64,000 nt of DNA, from NCBI RefSeq assembly GCF_041296385.1, contig NC_091023.1, positions 11,656,924 through 11,720,923 on the forward strand. The letters run 5' to 3'. The number at the start of each line of letters is the position of its first letter. Positions within the stretch are counted from its first letter, which is position 1. Origin of the DNA: Aphelocoma coerulescens (lineage: Eukaryota; Chordata; Aves; Passeriformes; Corvidae). The notes beneath the pieces are model-generated. The model saw nothing but the letters and a program-made list of their open reading frames with translations, searched no databases and was not told where the DNA came from. This document shows, piece by piece, positions 12,097-25,000 of the stretch. Made by a program: the position numbers and the translations under genes.

Positions 12097-14681
12097 AATT
12101 TACCTATCAAAAATGGTTTTCAAACAATCCTTATTATAAGGATACTTTTCATTTCCATACACTCTGTCTTTACCTGTTCACTAAATGACCATCAAAACAA
12201 GAAAGTTAAGGACATGCTTTAGAGGTTCTAGTATGATATTCTTTGAGCCATGAAAAACAATATATCACATGTAAAGATTACAGTAAAATCATCTACTTGT
12301 GTGCAGACAAGCCTACCTTATTGTGAACAGCTGCTAATCATGCTTATGGTTGTGGGAAGAAATAGCATCAAGCACACTGTACAAATTATGATACCTTTGG
12401 GTTTTGCTTTTATTTTACAGGACCTGGGAGTTGCCTTTAAAGATCATGAACATGTTTAATAATTCATCAGAGGGAAAATGCTCAGTATCAGTACATATAG
12501 AAAATGTAGTAAAAACCATTCCTTTAAACAGATGATTACATTGTTATTACTTCACTTACGTTGCTAATACCAGAGATAGTTTGAGAATGCTTTCAAAGGA
12601 AGAAAGAAGTGCAGTATTTTCTCCTGTGCCATGACCTGCTCTGTTGTTCACTCTTCTGTGACCTTGGCGCAATCTGTTAAACAGTACAAGTACTTAATGT
12701 GAGAACTCCACAATTTCTAATATGGACAATGTTTGAAGTACAAGGAGAAAGTGGCAGAAGACGTTTTCCTTTGATGGCACTTCACCAGTGTCTCGCTGAA
12801 TATGCTGAGCTTCATAGTATTTAACACCGGCGCACTCAATGAAACACCAAGTCATCATTTGTGCCTGGATTATAACAAAGCTTAAAGCTATTTGCCTGTT
12901 ACTTACAGAAGGCAAAAAAAAACCACCTCAAGATATATTCAAAACAGAATCTCGTGGCCAACTCTGCCTGGAGCTACTTTTGTCAGAGCAGCTGGAATTG
13001 TTTTAATTGTAGTTCATATAATCATCACTGTAATTGACTACTGCCTCTTCTGCAGAGAAGAAAAACATGATGGCCATTCAAATAGCTAAAATAAAAAGGC
13101 CAGAAAAACTATCAATATTCATGGCCTGCAGTTGAGTTTGCTACTTCTGATAAAAGCTGTTATAAGACACCTTGAAAACTATTTTACAACCCTTCTTATT
13201 TTGTTATTTGCACTGTGTTTTAACATTGTGGTTTATGGTCAGTGAAACAAAGAGCTGCAAACCAAGCCATTCAACAGGCAAATACTTGGTGCACGTACTC
13301 ACCACATGCAAACACTAAAGACACAGCAGCTATTTAGTTTGCTGAGTTAGGTGCATGATCTTACATGTAAAACTCTAACTTTCCACCTTCTAAGAAATTA
13401 TGTATGTCAGCACTGTAAAATAAAGAAGAAAGTCTTAGATACTCCTGCACAAAGTGTTTTATGACACTGTTTTCATATCCTCGTTATTATGACCCTATTA
13501 CTATGAAGCTTGCTATGAAACAAGACAGAAGAAAGAATATGACTTGGCATGTGAGAATGCTGCAAGTTTGCCAAATGAAATCTAAAACAGGATTTATTTT
13601 AAAAGAAATGAAAACCTACTTTCACTGGTAGTAAAAATGATGGTTATAGAGAATATGATGGAATCCATTTGAAGGTAACTATTGTTAGATAGGAAAGTAA
13701 CAGCAATAAACTCCAGTTACAGTCTTTCCAAATGAAAAATCAACTTGCAGAATCAAGTTTCAGAATAGTTTTTAATATCTGAAAAGATGTACACTATTTT
13801 GTCTTTATTCTTTACATTTAAAACACTGAAGTTTTATTAAGATTTTAGTGAACTACCATGTTTTTGGTGAATTTGTCCCTTTTACTGTTGAATTCTGAAA
13901 TATGTCAAAAATAGGAATACTAATTCTTTTTGTTTATGTATTTAAAGCAATGAGTTATTGACCTAAAAACGCTGATACACTGTTCTTGTAGGACCACTAA
14001 AATTGCTGTACTTGAAGGAAGGACATGCATATTTTTTTACCTCTTGCTTCCCCATTTTCACTGTATGCCCTGGAAAGTCTAGAGGTTGCCTTTTAGAGTA
14101 AGGTAAAGCTAATTAAGTCTTTCAGGATTTATTTTTAGAGGGGCTACTTAGACATAGAAATCTGAAAAACTAGAATAAGTGTTAATTGAAAATTTTTCCA
14201 GCATTGTCAACCCCAAAAGATCATTCATAAGTACATACACCAGAAAATTAATTGACAGCTTTTAAATTATTATAAAACTAAAGGAAAGCAAATCTGGTGT
14301 TCATTTGCCTTTTAATGTTTAACTTTTCAGGGTATGTTTGCTTTTAGCTTTGATATATATCTGTGAAGCTAAAAATTATTTTAAAATAAATGCTAATACA
14401 TTTCCTACTAATAGGATCCCAAAATCCTATCCCATAATGCTGTGATTAGAAAAAAAGTTACATTGTACTTCAGGGTAAAATTTCAGTAACTGCTGCATTA
14501 CTGTACCATTCACTACATATTGACATGCACAACTTGTGACATTTAAATTTGAAAGCCGTGGCGTTGTGTACATGGTCTTACTTTTGCAGCTCTAACAAGC
14601 AGATGAAAAAGGAGAAAACCCTGCTTATTTAGCACTGAGTTTAGATGAGCCAATGAGATCCCTCTTTGTAACCTGAAGTAC

Positions 14682-14706
14682 AAAAAAAAAAAAAAAAAAA
14701 AAAAAA
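14682..14706. repeat. Poly(A) tract, 25 A
   Basis: Uninterrupted A run on the + strand. It could be the tail of an old retroposed sequence, but the DNA to its left matches nothing I recognise. Confidence 0.85.
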
Positions 14707-14994
14707 GGGGAAGTATAAGCCCAACCACTTGCCAATTTCTTCTGTGGTCAGGCAGCAGATAAGCTGTTTGCAGCCTGGCCGTTGTTTTAGCTTATCACCG
14801 TCGTCATAAAGCACAGCACAGTTTGCACAGAGAGTGAAAACTAAAGCCAGCTGATAATGAGTTCCACTTTGGAATGAGCCCTGAATTTTAGGTATGATGG
14901 GAGAAAAAATTTTCTGCGTCACAGGATAGCACAGAGAATGATATCCAGGTAATGGCTTGGGAAGCAGAACTGGCCTGAGGTTTACATGTAAGCA

Positions 14995-15125
14995 GAGCCC
15001 TGCGCGGAGGCTGCTGCTGCCCAGGAGCCGCCCAGCTCTGGCACTGGTGCCGTGCGCAGCCACCGCGGGGCCGGCGTTGGGCTGCTGTGTCCGGCCTTTC
15101 CGCCCGCTCTGGGGCCGCCTTGCTC
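14995..15125. promoter_or_regulatory. Small GC/CpG-rich patch
   Basis: About 130 bp rich in CpG (GTGCGCAGCCACCGCGGGGC and similar) inside AT-rich DNA. Such patches can be minor alternative promoters, GC-rich non-coding exons or remnants of insertions. Nothing in the sequence decides between these. Confidence 0.25.
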
Positions 15126-18116
15126 TAGTGCTTGTTAAAATCAAGAGTTCAGTGAAGAAAACGTCACAGAATGTCAGGAACAACACAGGATGTCTGATCT
15201 GTACATTCACAACTCCTGAACAACTCTTCTAGAGATGTAAACATTTCAACATCACTGAATTGCTATGTAAAAATATGAAAGCAAACTATATTAATACCAT
15301 AGCTCCATGTTAGCAATGGAATTTAAAAATTATTTCAGACAAATACTAGAAAATAAAACTACTTTTAATTATTAATATTTTTTTCATCATAAATAATTTG
15401 AAATCTTGCTGCTTTTCTTATTTTGCCCTGTTATGCCCAGTGTTGAATCAGAGGAGGAGAGAGACTAGAAGAGTCCTGCTACAGGGAGGTGGGGAAAGTC
15501 CAAGCTGACAGGTGGAAAAAAGTGCTGTCTCTGTGAAGACTGGAGTAACGTGGCCTGTTCTGAGTATCACTTAACTGCATTGCAAATACAGGACCAGATT
15601 TAGAATAACCGCAAACTGAAACCTGAATAGTGGTGGAAACAACCATCTCTACAAAATTCTGGTAACACAAGTTGAGCGATCGATGGGGTCTCTCTTCTGA
15701 GTGTCTTGTTCACAAGCACTTGTTGTTCTGGCAAAAAGCCCTAGGTCCTAGATAGCAGGAAGCAGTTCTCAGTTTTCCCTTTCTATGGCTTCTTTGGAGT
15801 TACAGCCCCAGGAGCAGATGGTCTTAAGTTCAGTCACTAATGCAGAATTATGGTGGCTGTTATAAGAATAGTAATTTTGGTATCTTTTAAAGGCAGAGTT
15901 TGCAGTTAAATTAAATTCCAGTTGATAAGCCTTTAGATAATACCAGATTTTATGCAGTTTAATCATAGTGAGATGATTATGGACCACAAGCTAAGGCAAC
16001 CACAGACCTTCTCAAAGAAATACGCTCAGCATGTTACATTTAACATGATACTAAACATTCCAGAATCATCAAATCCTTTTCTCCAATAGAGCTCCTCCTT
16101 ATAAAAGTAAGAGGTAATTCCAGTGGAATCTTTGTCAAGAAGGCAAAAGCTAGTGAGGGATGTAACTAATTTCTGACTTTCTGTTTATCCCTTATGAGAG
16201 CTCTAAAAAGCTCTCTTAAGCTACTTTCGCTTTGTTGTGTTTTTATGTTTTAAATGCACAATGCAGAATACACTATTTTGTCTCTGCTCTTCCTCTGCAT
16301 TTGTAAAATGGACATTGGTTTGTTTTATAGAAGCAGAGAACCTCAAAGAGCAGCAGCAGCCAACCTGCTCACCCACAGTGAGTAACCACCGGCTAAAAAA
16401 CAGCTGAGAACTGCATGCTGTGTAGAAAAGACACACGGAAACCAATTGTCTTTGTGGTGATCCTTTTCCCTTCAGTGGATTATGATTGGTATTGCTGATT
16501 AATTTGTATATTCTTCGCTGTTAATAGAGAGGATATCTTCTGATAATTTATACAGAGGATTTCAGAGTGGTGATGGCTGTTGGTGGTTATCATTTCAGAG
16601 AATGTAGACAGGAACACCTTGGAGTGTATCTTCAGGGTTGCCTTCTGTGGTGTTGCATCCTCCCCCACTCCGTGGGCCACATTGTCATCTCAGAAACACC
16701 AGTTAAACCTTGGCCTTGATGAACAGCACCTGGACTAAGCTCCTCTTGATCTTATCAGAAACACTGTCAGCTCCTGTTTTTCAAAGAATAGCCTTGGAAA
16801 ATTATTTTTTGTGCCTCAACTTGCTTGGAACAACATTTTTATTATCAAACTTTAAATGAAAGTCACTGACCCTAATTGTGTCCAGGATGGAAAATTACTA
16901 TGACTAAAGCCAAGTCTCCTGCAACCCAGTGGTCCTAAGTGAGACTTTGAGCTCTCCTGGACCGCAGCAGGCTGTGCCCAGCCTCTCCCCTGGAGTGAGA
17001 CATGCTTGGAGCAGGTGAACTCTCAAGTTTGCTATACTTGGAGTACCTCTGCCAAATACTGCCAATGTACCAAGGGAACACTCATTTGTGACACCTTCAC
17101 AACAGATGTTCTAGAGTCCTGCAAAGCTTTTCAACACTTTCTAAGAAGGTCTCTCAGGCAATGTGGTTCTGCCCACATGTAAAGATAGGTTGGGATATTT
17201 TACACATGTGGATTGAAAACAGTGATTTGGTCTAAACAGAGATTTCACATCAGTTTAATAGGGCAGCAGATAAATTATCTTCCATAGGAGCTGACATCTG
17301 CCAGCAGTAACTGCAATCATGGGATTGGTTTTCCAAATTTTAGATTTTTCAGGAGAAAGCATGCTTTTACATGTGTTTTTACCTTTTAGTGTTCCTACTC
17401 AGACATAAAGCTGGCATCAAGTATCATGAGTATTCTCTCTCAGTGTCTTCAAATCAAAAGGTGATAGGTTTAGGTGATACATCCTGTTTTCTGTATTTGC
17501 AAGCATAGTGAGTGGTCAGGTCTCTGACAGTGAAGCACTGTGCTTTTCAGTGCATTTTTCATTGATAACAAAAATCCTGGAAATCAAGTTATGCCCTTGC
17601 TGGTATCTGCTCAGTCTGGCTTCCTAGACCTGGAGCCCAGGACCATACTGACTTCATGGAATTTGCAGTGATGTAACAGTTTGAAATTCAGCTTGAGAAA
17701 AAAATGAAATACATTCTCAGCTGAGTAAAGAGAAGTTGGACTTTCATTATTACTTTCCAAAACAGATTCCCTCACAGTTAGATGTTTCCAACAAAACTGG
17801 TTTGCACATTGCTGGAAAAAGATTTTGTGATCATGTTTTGCTTGTATTGTTCTGCTTTTTCAGTGTGGTTCAGAACACAAAGGCTATTGTTTAAAAAAAC
17901 GATGAATGTTAATTTGCATTCCATTGCTGGGTTATTACACAGAGTGTGGAAAAAAAACAAGCTCTGATTCAAAAAAAAAAAAAAAGAAAGACATTGTTTC
18001 TTTTTCCCTTTCTTCTTCCTTGTGACTGGTTCTCCTTTATTTTAATGTTTCTAGCTCAGACTATGCTCTTAGAGACAGTGAGTGTCTTCTAGTACTTGTA
18101 GGCCACCACAGCGGTG

Positions 18117-18195
18117 TCTATAGAATAGACTATTTCAGCTGGGAGGGACCCACAACAACCATCTAGTCCAGCTGCATACAGATCACCTAGCAGAG
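18117..18195 (-). mobile_element. CR1 LINE 3'-end fragment, minus orientation
   Basis: The segment resembles the avian CR1 3' terminus read in reverse: an AATAGACTATTTCAGCTGGG stretch, then GAGGGACCCACAAC, then ATCTAGTCCAGC. It is heavily diverged and short. Confidence 0.7.
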
Positions 18196-18573
18196 CTATA
18201 TAAACTAAAAACTTAATTCCATAATGATGTTTGTGAGCAGTGACACTTGCAATACACCTGCTCTTATATTAGGAGGTAATTGCAGTCTAAAAATTCCTAT
18301 CTGTACTATTCCAGAAGACTCTGAGTGTAGCTTCACGAGTGGGCATAGACTCCACTTTGACCACACTGCCACATCTACCATCGTCTATTGATTCTCAGCC
18401 CTGAGCCACACATTCCAGCCACCTCTGCCACAGCAGTGTGAGGAAATAACCTTACCTAAAGAGGATTGGTTTCCTCCTGAGCTGGTCTGACTCCACATGC
18501 AGCCTCACAAGCACTAAGGCTAGAATGAGGAGGGTGGGAGGAACAGGACACAAGGAAGAGGAAAGAGTAGGAC

Positions 18574-19015
18574 TGTCAGGACCCTGATGACACTAAGAAG
18601 CCTTTATTGGCCTCCCCCACAGCCCTACCCGTGGGCCCAGAGGCTCTGTTTACTTTCAGTACCTATTTCTACCACAGCCATACCTGTGCCTGTATATGTA
18701 GGTCCTGTTGATCTAGGCATTGTGGACTGTTCTGACCTCAGACCTATGGACTGACTTCCCAGCCTGACCTAGGCTCTCTCCTGTCACTGTTGTCCTGCCT
18801 GGGGATCACAAGGCTGGGCCACTTCCTGGCTTGACCTCAGCTCTGCTCTGGCATCACAGACCTGCCTGTCAGTCACAGGTCTGTGTCTGACCCTCACCTG
18901 CAGACTGACTTCTCAGCCTGACCTTGGACCTGCCTCATTGTCATGAACTTTCTTGATGACCTGGTTTGACCCTGGCTACCACCCTTAGCCTGCCCTGCTC
19001 CCTTACTTCACAACA
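18574..19015 (-). mobile_element. Possible solo LTR of an endogenous retrovirus
   Basis: Read on the minus strand, this 442-bp segment starts TGTTGTGAAG and ends CCTGACA, giving TG...CA ends. It has an AATAAA followed by GGCTTCTTAGTGTC about 35 bp before the end, as expected for a poly(A) signal in the R region of an LTR. It is GC-richer than its flanks. No gag, pol or env sequence adjoins it. The flanking bases do not form a clear target-site duplication, so the call is tentative. A diverged internal duplication (CAGCCTGACCT at two places) is also present. Confidence 0.4.
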
Positions 19016-22000
19016 GGAGGAGGGTGTCTAGTGAGCCACCTGCTCTGCTTGCTGCCATCTATCTCCCTGTCCCTAGGGAGCAGCCAGCCTTGACAAGGAC
19101 CAGGCACTGGGAGCAGTGTAGTCTCTGCCTGGCTCCTACCAGTTTAAACGAATTACAAGGCAGGTACAATGAAGGTGGTGTCAGTTCTTCCAGGAGCTGC
19201 TTCCCAAAAGAAGCAGTCATGCCATTTCCCCAGCCACAGGTTATTTGTTCCCACCCCTCTTCCCTGTGCCAGCACAAGTGTTTGCACAGCAAGGCCGTGA
19301 ACCAGGACAAACAAAAGTGATGCAGCTGGTTCTTGAAGGAATGAACTTAACTGTTTACCTGGGTCAAGAACAAGCACCTCGTGTTGAGAAGAGTGGCTGA
19401 CACAGCCTCAGCTTCAAGTGTTTGTGGAAACCTGGAAGATCACCAAGATTAGGGATTTTACTGTGATCCCACCAGGTCTGAGATCCCAGGAATTTGTGTG
19501 ATTTGCCTGGGCTGAAGCAAGCAATTGTGCATCTTCCTTTCTGTTACTACCCAAACTAGCTCAGCTATGAAGGTGCTGCTGCAATTACATCCTGCAACTA
19601 GCAATGTAGATGGATCTGTGGTTGTTTAGGCCTTTCTTATATAAGCAAAGCAACAAAAATATTCATCTAGACCCAAAGGTCCCGGGCTCAGGGTTTACTT
19701 TCAGTTCATACTGAACAAGGAGAGGTCAAAACAGAAGTGTTCTGTGCCTGGCTCTGCCTGTTCAGTTGTGTGAGGTTGAGCCCCTTCAGTACTGATTGGC
19801 TGTTCTGGGCTCTTCTACTCCTCAGCATTTTGATTGTCCTTTCCAAATGTCATCTTCTGTCAGAATCAGCATGGAAGTAATGTCATGACTGGTATATCTG
19901 AACCAACAGTGTTCAGATGTTAACTTATGGAATCCTTAAGGCACTAAGTGAAATCTCCAGGAAAGAGCTCCCACCACTGACCATACTGCTAGCAGGGAAG
20001 ATTGTGGTTAGCTGGAAATGGAGAATAAGCTTGTGCTGCAGTTGATTTGCTTATGTCTGTAGTGTTCAGCTCCTATGTTACACTAATTTAATTTTTATTA
20101 AATGAGGAAGAAGGGAAAGTTTTCATATAAACTTTTCATAAAAAGACAGAACCGCCCAGTAAGTAAAAGGTATATTCAGAATAAGCAGGTAAGAAACCTT
20201 TAAGAAGATTAATGAAAAGAGAAGATGGTAATCACTAAAAAAATTATTCAGAGGAAAATACCTTTCATTAATTACTAGTTACTCCCTGTTGGATATTCAT
20301 AAGAGAACATTTGCTTTCTTCTGCTATTAATGATGGCAAGTCTGTTAAGGACTTAATTAAAATTATTTGTTTTGGGACTAACAAGATATATTTGCAGAAA
20401 GATTGTGATATTCTAGAAACTGATAAAGTTTCAAAATGTATCAAATATCATGGGCATATTGGGAATCATTGAAAAGGCAGTCTAAAGAGTAGTAAAACCA
20501 AGCAGGCACATAGAACAAGCTACCAGTGTTAAGTAAGTAGCAAATGAATGGTACAAAGGGTGGAAGAAAGGCTAAGAATTATTTTTGTCTGAAATAGAGT
20601 CTCTGATGCTTGGTAAAGATGCAACTTTGTTGCACCTCTTTTTATGAGCTACAGTAAATCAGACTAAGATTAATGAGTGCCAGTTTAAGTGTTTTCCAGG
20701 GTATTCAATAATAAAAGGAAGCCAAAACAGCTTTTAAATGTTTGGTTGTTTTGGTTTGGTTTTGTTTTTTTTTTTCCAAGAGCTGAAAGTATTGAAGGAA
20801 ATTGGAATGGTACTTGGAAAGACATTTTATTATTTTAACTGTTTTGTCTTCCTTTCTATATCCAGCATGATGTTTTAAAGAAAGTGGATACAGTTATGCT
20901 GTCCTCTTTTTTGAAGTCATAATTGATGTGAATAACACAGATGACTGATTCAGGCCTCATGGCCATTATTTAAAATACTCTCCTACTTTCAGATACGTAC
21001 TTGAGTAAACCAACATAACCAGTAAGAAATTCTTGGTGTTTATATGAATGATCTTGCAAAGGTCCAGTGAGGATTTCAAAGTAAAAGAACAAATGAAAGA
21101 AATTTACCTGCTCTAAGTCCACAGCAACACTATTTCCTTAGTGGTGAACACTTCCTCACAGCAATTTTGTCATGGTTTTGGAAGTCTTTTATAATGTTTG
21201 TATCTGACATCCCACTTGCATTTGTCTGTCAACAATTCTGGGTTGGAATAACCCCCTTGTGCACGTGGTTCTGGGTTCTATTCCTGAGTGAATCACTTAA
21301 CCTCTCTGTCTTTTTCTCTTTTCATCCATAAAATTAGCATAATAATACTAATTCATCACAGGCTATAGTTAGGCTCAATTAATGTTTGTAATGATCTCTG
21401 AGATTGTTGGATAAAACATGCTGTAAAAGTGTATTATTATTGTTAATAGAGCCTTTTGTACTTTGGCACTCTAATAAAGCACTACCATTGCTCACCGGCT
21501 CCTAAAATTTCATTGAAACTCCTAAGGACTTCATGTTAGTATGTCCATTTATCTTCCTGACTCATTCAAACCATCAGAACAGTTTCAGTTCTGCGAATGG
21601 AAGAGCTGTGGAGTTTGTGCAGAGAAAAATTATGTAATTTTGTAAATGATCTAGGACTGAAAGCTTTTTAAACAGGCCCTCATTTACACTGACCTCAGTT
21701 CTGGCTGAACTAGTTCAGACTGCAGAGAGCTGTGATTTGTAGAACAACTTTCTTCAAATGAGGTACCTGTCTGGTCAGGACAATAAATAGTCATAGCTGT
21801 GGAAATTATGGCAGTGGAAGAGAGTGGGAGTAGACAAATCTCTATCTGTACCATTGGAGGAAAAGATCAGGAATCTGGGGTTCATAGTTACTGCTTTTGG
21901 TCTTGGTTACACATACCAAGTTAACAGTTGGAAGACAAAAGCTTAGAACTCCCCTCCCATTTGTCAGGAGCAGAGGAAGAAATGAAGGAACAAGATTCAC

Positions 22001-25000
22001 AGCTGGACTAGTTGGGAGAAATGGTTTGAGATCTATTGGCCTGAAAGAGCAGCCCATGTTTAGCAGCATAATGGACAGCTGAGCTCGAGCATGTGAGCCT
22101 GAAATGAATTTGTTGGTTGCATTGGTTCTACATTTGTAAGACTATTTGGAGCTGTGAGACAGTTACCTATACACATGGGTTTTAAGCAGTGAGATTACTC
22201 TGTCCTGTTATGCGACATTTTATTTTATCAAATGCTAAACAGCTTTTGTGGGACTTCAAGTATTTTCTCTTCTGCTGACATTCTTCAGCTTCCTACCCCT
22301 GCTTGTTCTGGTACTTGTATTATTCACAATTGATTTCTTACTATTTTTAATAATGAGAAATGTGTGTTATTCTCATCTTGTTTGTTCTTCAAAGTAGCTG
22401 GACAGTCCCTACTAAAGCTTTATGAAAAAAAAAAGCGCAATAATTGAGATCATATTCACAGACTGATTCTTCTAAAAGTCATATGATCCAGAAGTATCTT
22501 TAGTCATGCGTTTATAAAAGAATTTTTTTTGTGATTTGAAAATGTAAAATGGCTGAATAGATTTTATGTTGACTACTTTGAGAAACTTCCTTTTTTTCCA
22601 ACCTAATTTTTATTACCCTTCTTGTCTACTGTCTAGTATTACTAAGGATGATTCAGATAAAATGACTGTAATCTCTCTGCAGGATTTTGTGTGACTCAGT
22701 GAAGTCTCTTTCCATATCAAATATTTGAGTCTGTTTCTCTAAAAGAAAAGTTTGCCCCTTAAAACTGGAAGAGAAGAAATAGGTGATGTGAACATGGATA
22801 AGCTGATCAACAAAAGCAAGTTGTGCTGTTTTGTACAGAGAAAAATAAAATTGATAAGAACATAGTAAATTGTTAAAACTACAGTACTTACATTCACTAA
22901 TCATGTGAATTAGCCAGAAGTGATAAGAGACAGATATCTGAAACCTTTGTCATAGTGTCTGGCAGCAGTTTAGAAAGCACGTAGGGCCTTAGGAAGTAGA
23001 ATTAGATGGAGAGACCATGCTCGTCAGTAATTAAAACACTATTCAGAGAAAAACCAAGACAAAGCCACTTGTTATTACTAATTACTGTGAGTGTCACGCT
23101 ATACAGAAATACAAAAATACAACTGTAAAGGGGACTGCAAATATCTGTAAAGGTATCACTTTCTTCAGATTCCATGGACAGTTCTACAGTTTTCAAAGAC
23201 ATTCACTTTGCCATTTGTTTACAGTGAATCTCGGGTGTTCTATCCTTAAAATTTTTATAGTTTATAGAGTACTAGACTATAAGTGGCTGTTAGAAGCATT
23301 TTTCAAAAAAACATCCAGCACCTCAATCTGTCTTAATACATGACATGTCTGCAATCCTTCAGTGTAGGAAAACCTATGCTTTTTCTTAATGCATATTCAT
23401 AACACATTGATACAATGGAGTATCTCTGAATACATTTCATAATATTCAGTTACTTGCTATTTTTCTAGATTTTATAAAAGGAATTGCCTTTAAATGCTGC
23501 TCTGCTTTAATTCAGTAGCGCTGGAAAAATCTCCATCTAACAGAAACAGCAGGAGTCTAAACTTGCATCTTAGATCACTTAGATACTATTTTTGATGGCC
23601 TGTTTATATGAGTGTGACAATTAAAAATGAAAGTGTGTAAATCATTCACAGGAATAACAAAGAACAACGGTTTTCTGTCCCAGCAAATAATGGCAGACTT
23701 TGTAGCCATACAGAGACATGGAATTGTGGGAAAGTCTGGGAAAACTGTCAGCACTCAACTGAGTTAGTCTGTATCCTTGGGGCAACTTAAGCTAGATGTG
23801 TACACAAAAGGAAGTCCAGGGCATGTTGGCTGGAGCAGGCATAAATGTGCTTTACTTTGGCTCTGGAAAAGCAAACTCTGGAGGTTCTACCATCAGTCCT
23901 TTTTTTCCTTCCCCTGCCTTGTTTTCTACATCCCAATAACAACTAGTGGAGGTTTCAGTACTGAAGAAGGCAACTTCTTCATGTAGGATGTAGCAGTAGG
24001 AGTTTGGATGGAAGGCATTTGAGCAGCAGGTTAATTACTAGGCTCAATGTCTGGGTATATGGATGCTTTCCTGAGTGTGTTAGGTCAGAGAACTTTAGTT
24101 CATGATAAAGGGTGTGGGTTTTTTTCTTTTCCAAAAGAACTCTTAATTTCAAGCTGAGGGCTCATCCACAGTGTGTTTTATGCAATGGCTCTAGTGGAAT
24201 GAATAGACAAACATAATTGATGCAGCTAAATTCAGAGGCTGAAGGAGTTGTTCCAAGAGCAGGTTTGCTGAAAGGCTGTAGCCAGTTCTGGAATGTGCTT
24301 TTAGAAACACCCACCCTGGATTCCCAGCTGTGCTTCATGTCCCCTTGTCAATGCTTTGCAGGGATGGTATCACCAAACAGTTGACTACAGTTTCTTGACG
24401 GTTGGGGCTGATTCTGTCCTTTGATTGCTGTATGCTGCTCATTTATTTGACAAACAATTTTAAAGACAAAAGAAACAAAACTGTAAGTCCTAAGGTGTGA
24501 ATGAACCCAAGTGTATGTATGTTTGTTCATTCATTTATTAAGCATGTTCACTACTATTAAGCAGAAGTCCCACATGCAACATGTCTTCTACATAGCTGGA
24601 GGCACAGTTTAGTCCCTTGGTCCAGCGTGGGCCTGTGTCAAAAAAAGACAGAAGTGAGATGATCCATATAAAACTAAAAGTGTTTGTCACTTTTTTCTCA
24701 AAGCCTCCTAGTCTTCCTCCAGATATTTACTGCTACAGGTTGCTGCTTGGCAGAGTTCCCAGACTATCAGACTGCCCTTAGAGTTTCCTTCTTAGGAAGA
24801 CAAGGCGTGGCAATACTTTGAGACAAAAATCAGTACAGTTTTAGGGACTTTAAGTGAGTCTTTCTTTCCACACTCTACCGCCTTTTGCCAAATGATCGAT
24901 GTGGAGGACTCTGACTTTTCCTCTGAAAAACCATATACCACAAGGAGGATGCTCAATATAAAGTGATGTTGGAACTCTTCATTCCTCACCAGTTTTGATA

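Larger units (their letters stand above)
12097..18116. other. AT-rich non-coding stretch, no gene seen
   Basis: No supported gene. A 65-codon frame at 12,892-13,089 has a hydrophobic segment and a 189-codon minus frame covers 14,641-15,210. Both lack family similarity, and the latter reads through a 25-A run as poly-Phe. A poly(A) tract and a small GC-rich patch inside this region are listed separately. Confidence 0.5.

Noticed and set aside
12892..13089. 65-codon frame with a membrane-like hydrophobic segment
   Set aside because: There is a plausible acceptor-like CAG before it, but no partner exon, donor or recognisable family. It is within chance expectation.
14641..15210. 189-codon minus-strand frame
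   Set aside because: It reads through a 25-base A run as poly-Phe, crosses a GC patch and resembles nothing. Its length is explained by composition.
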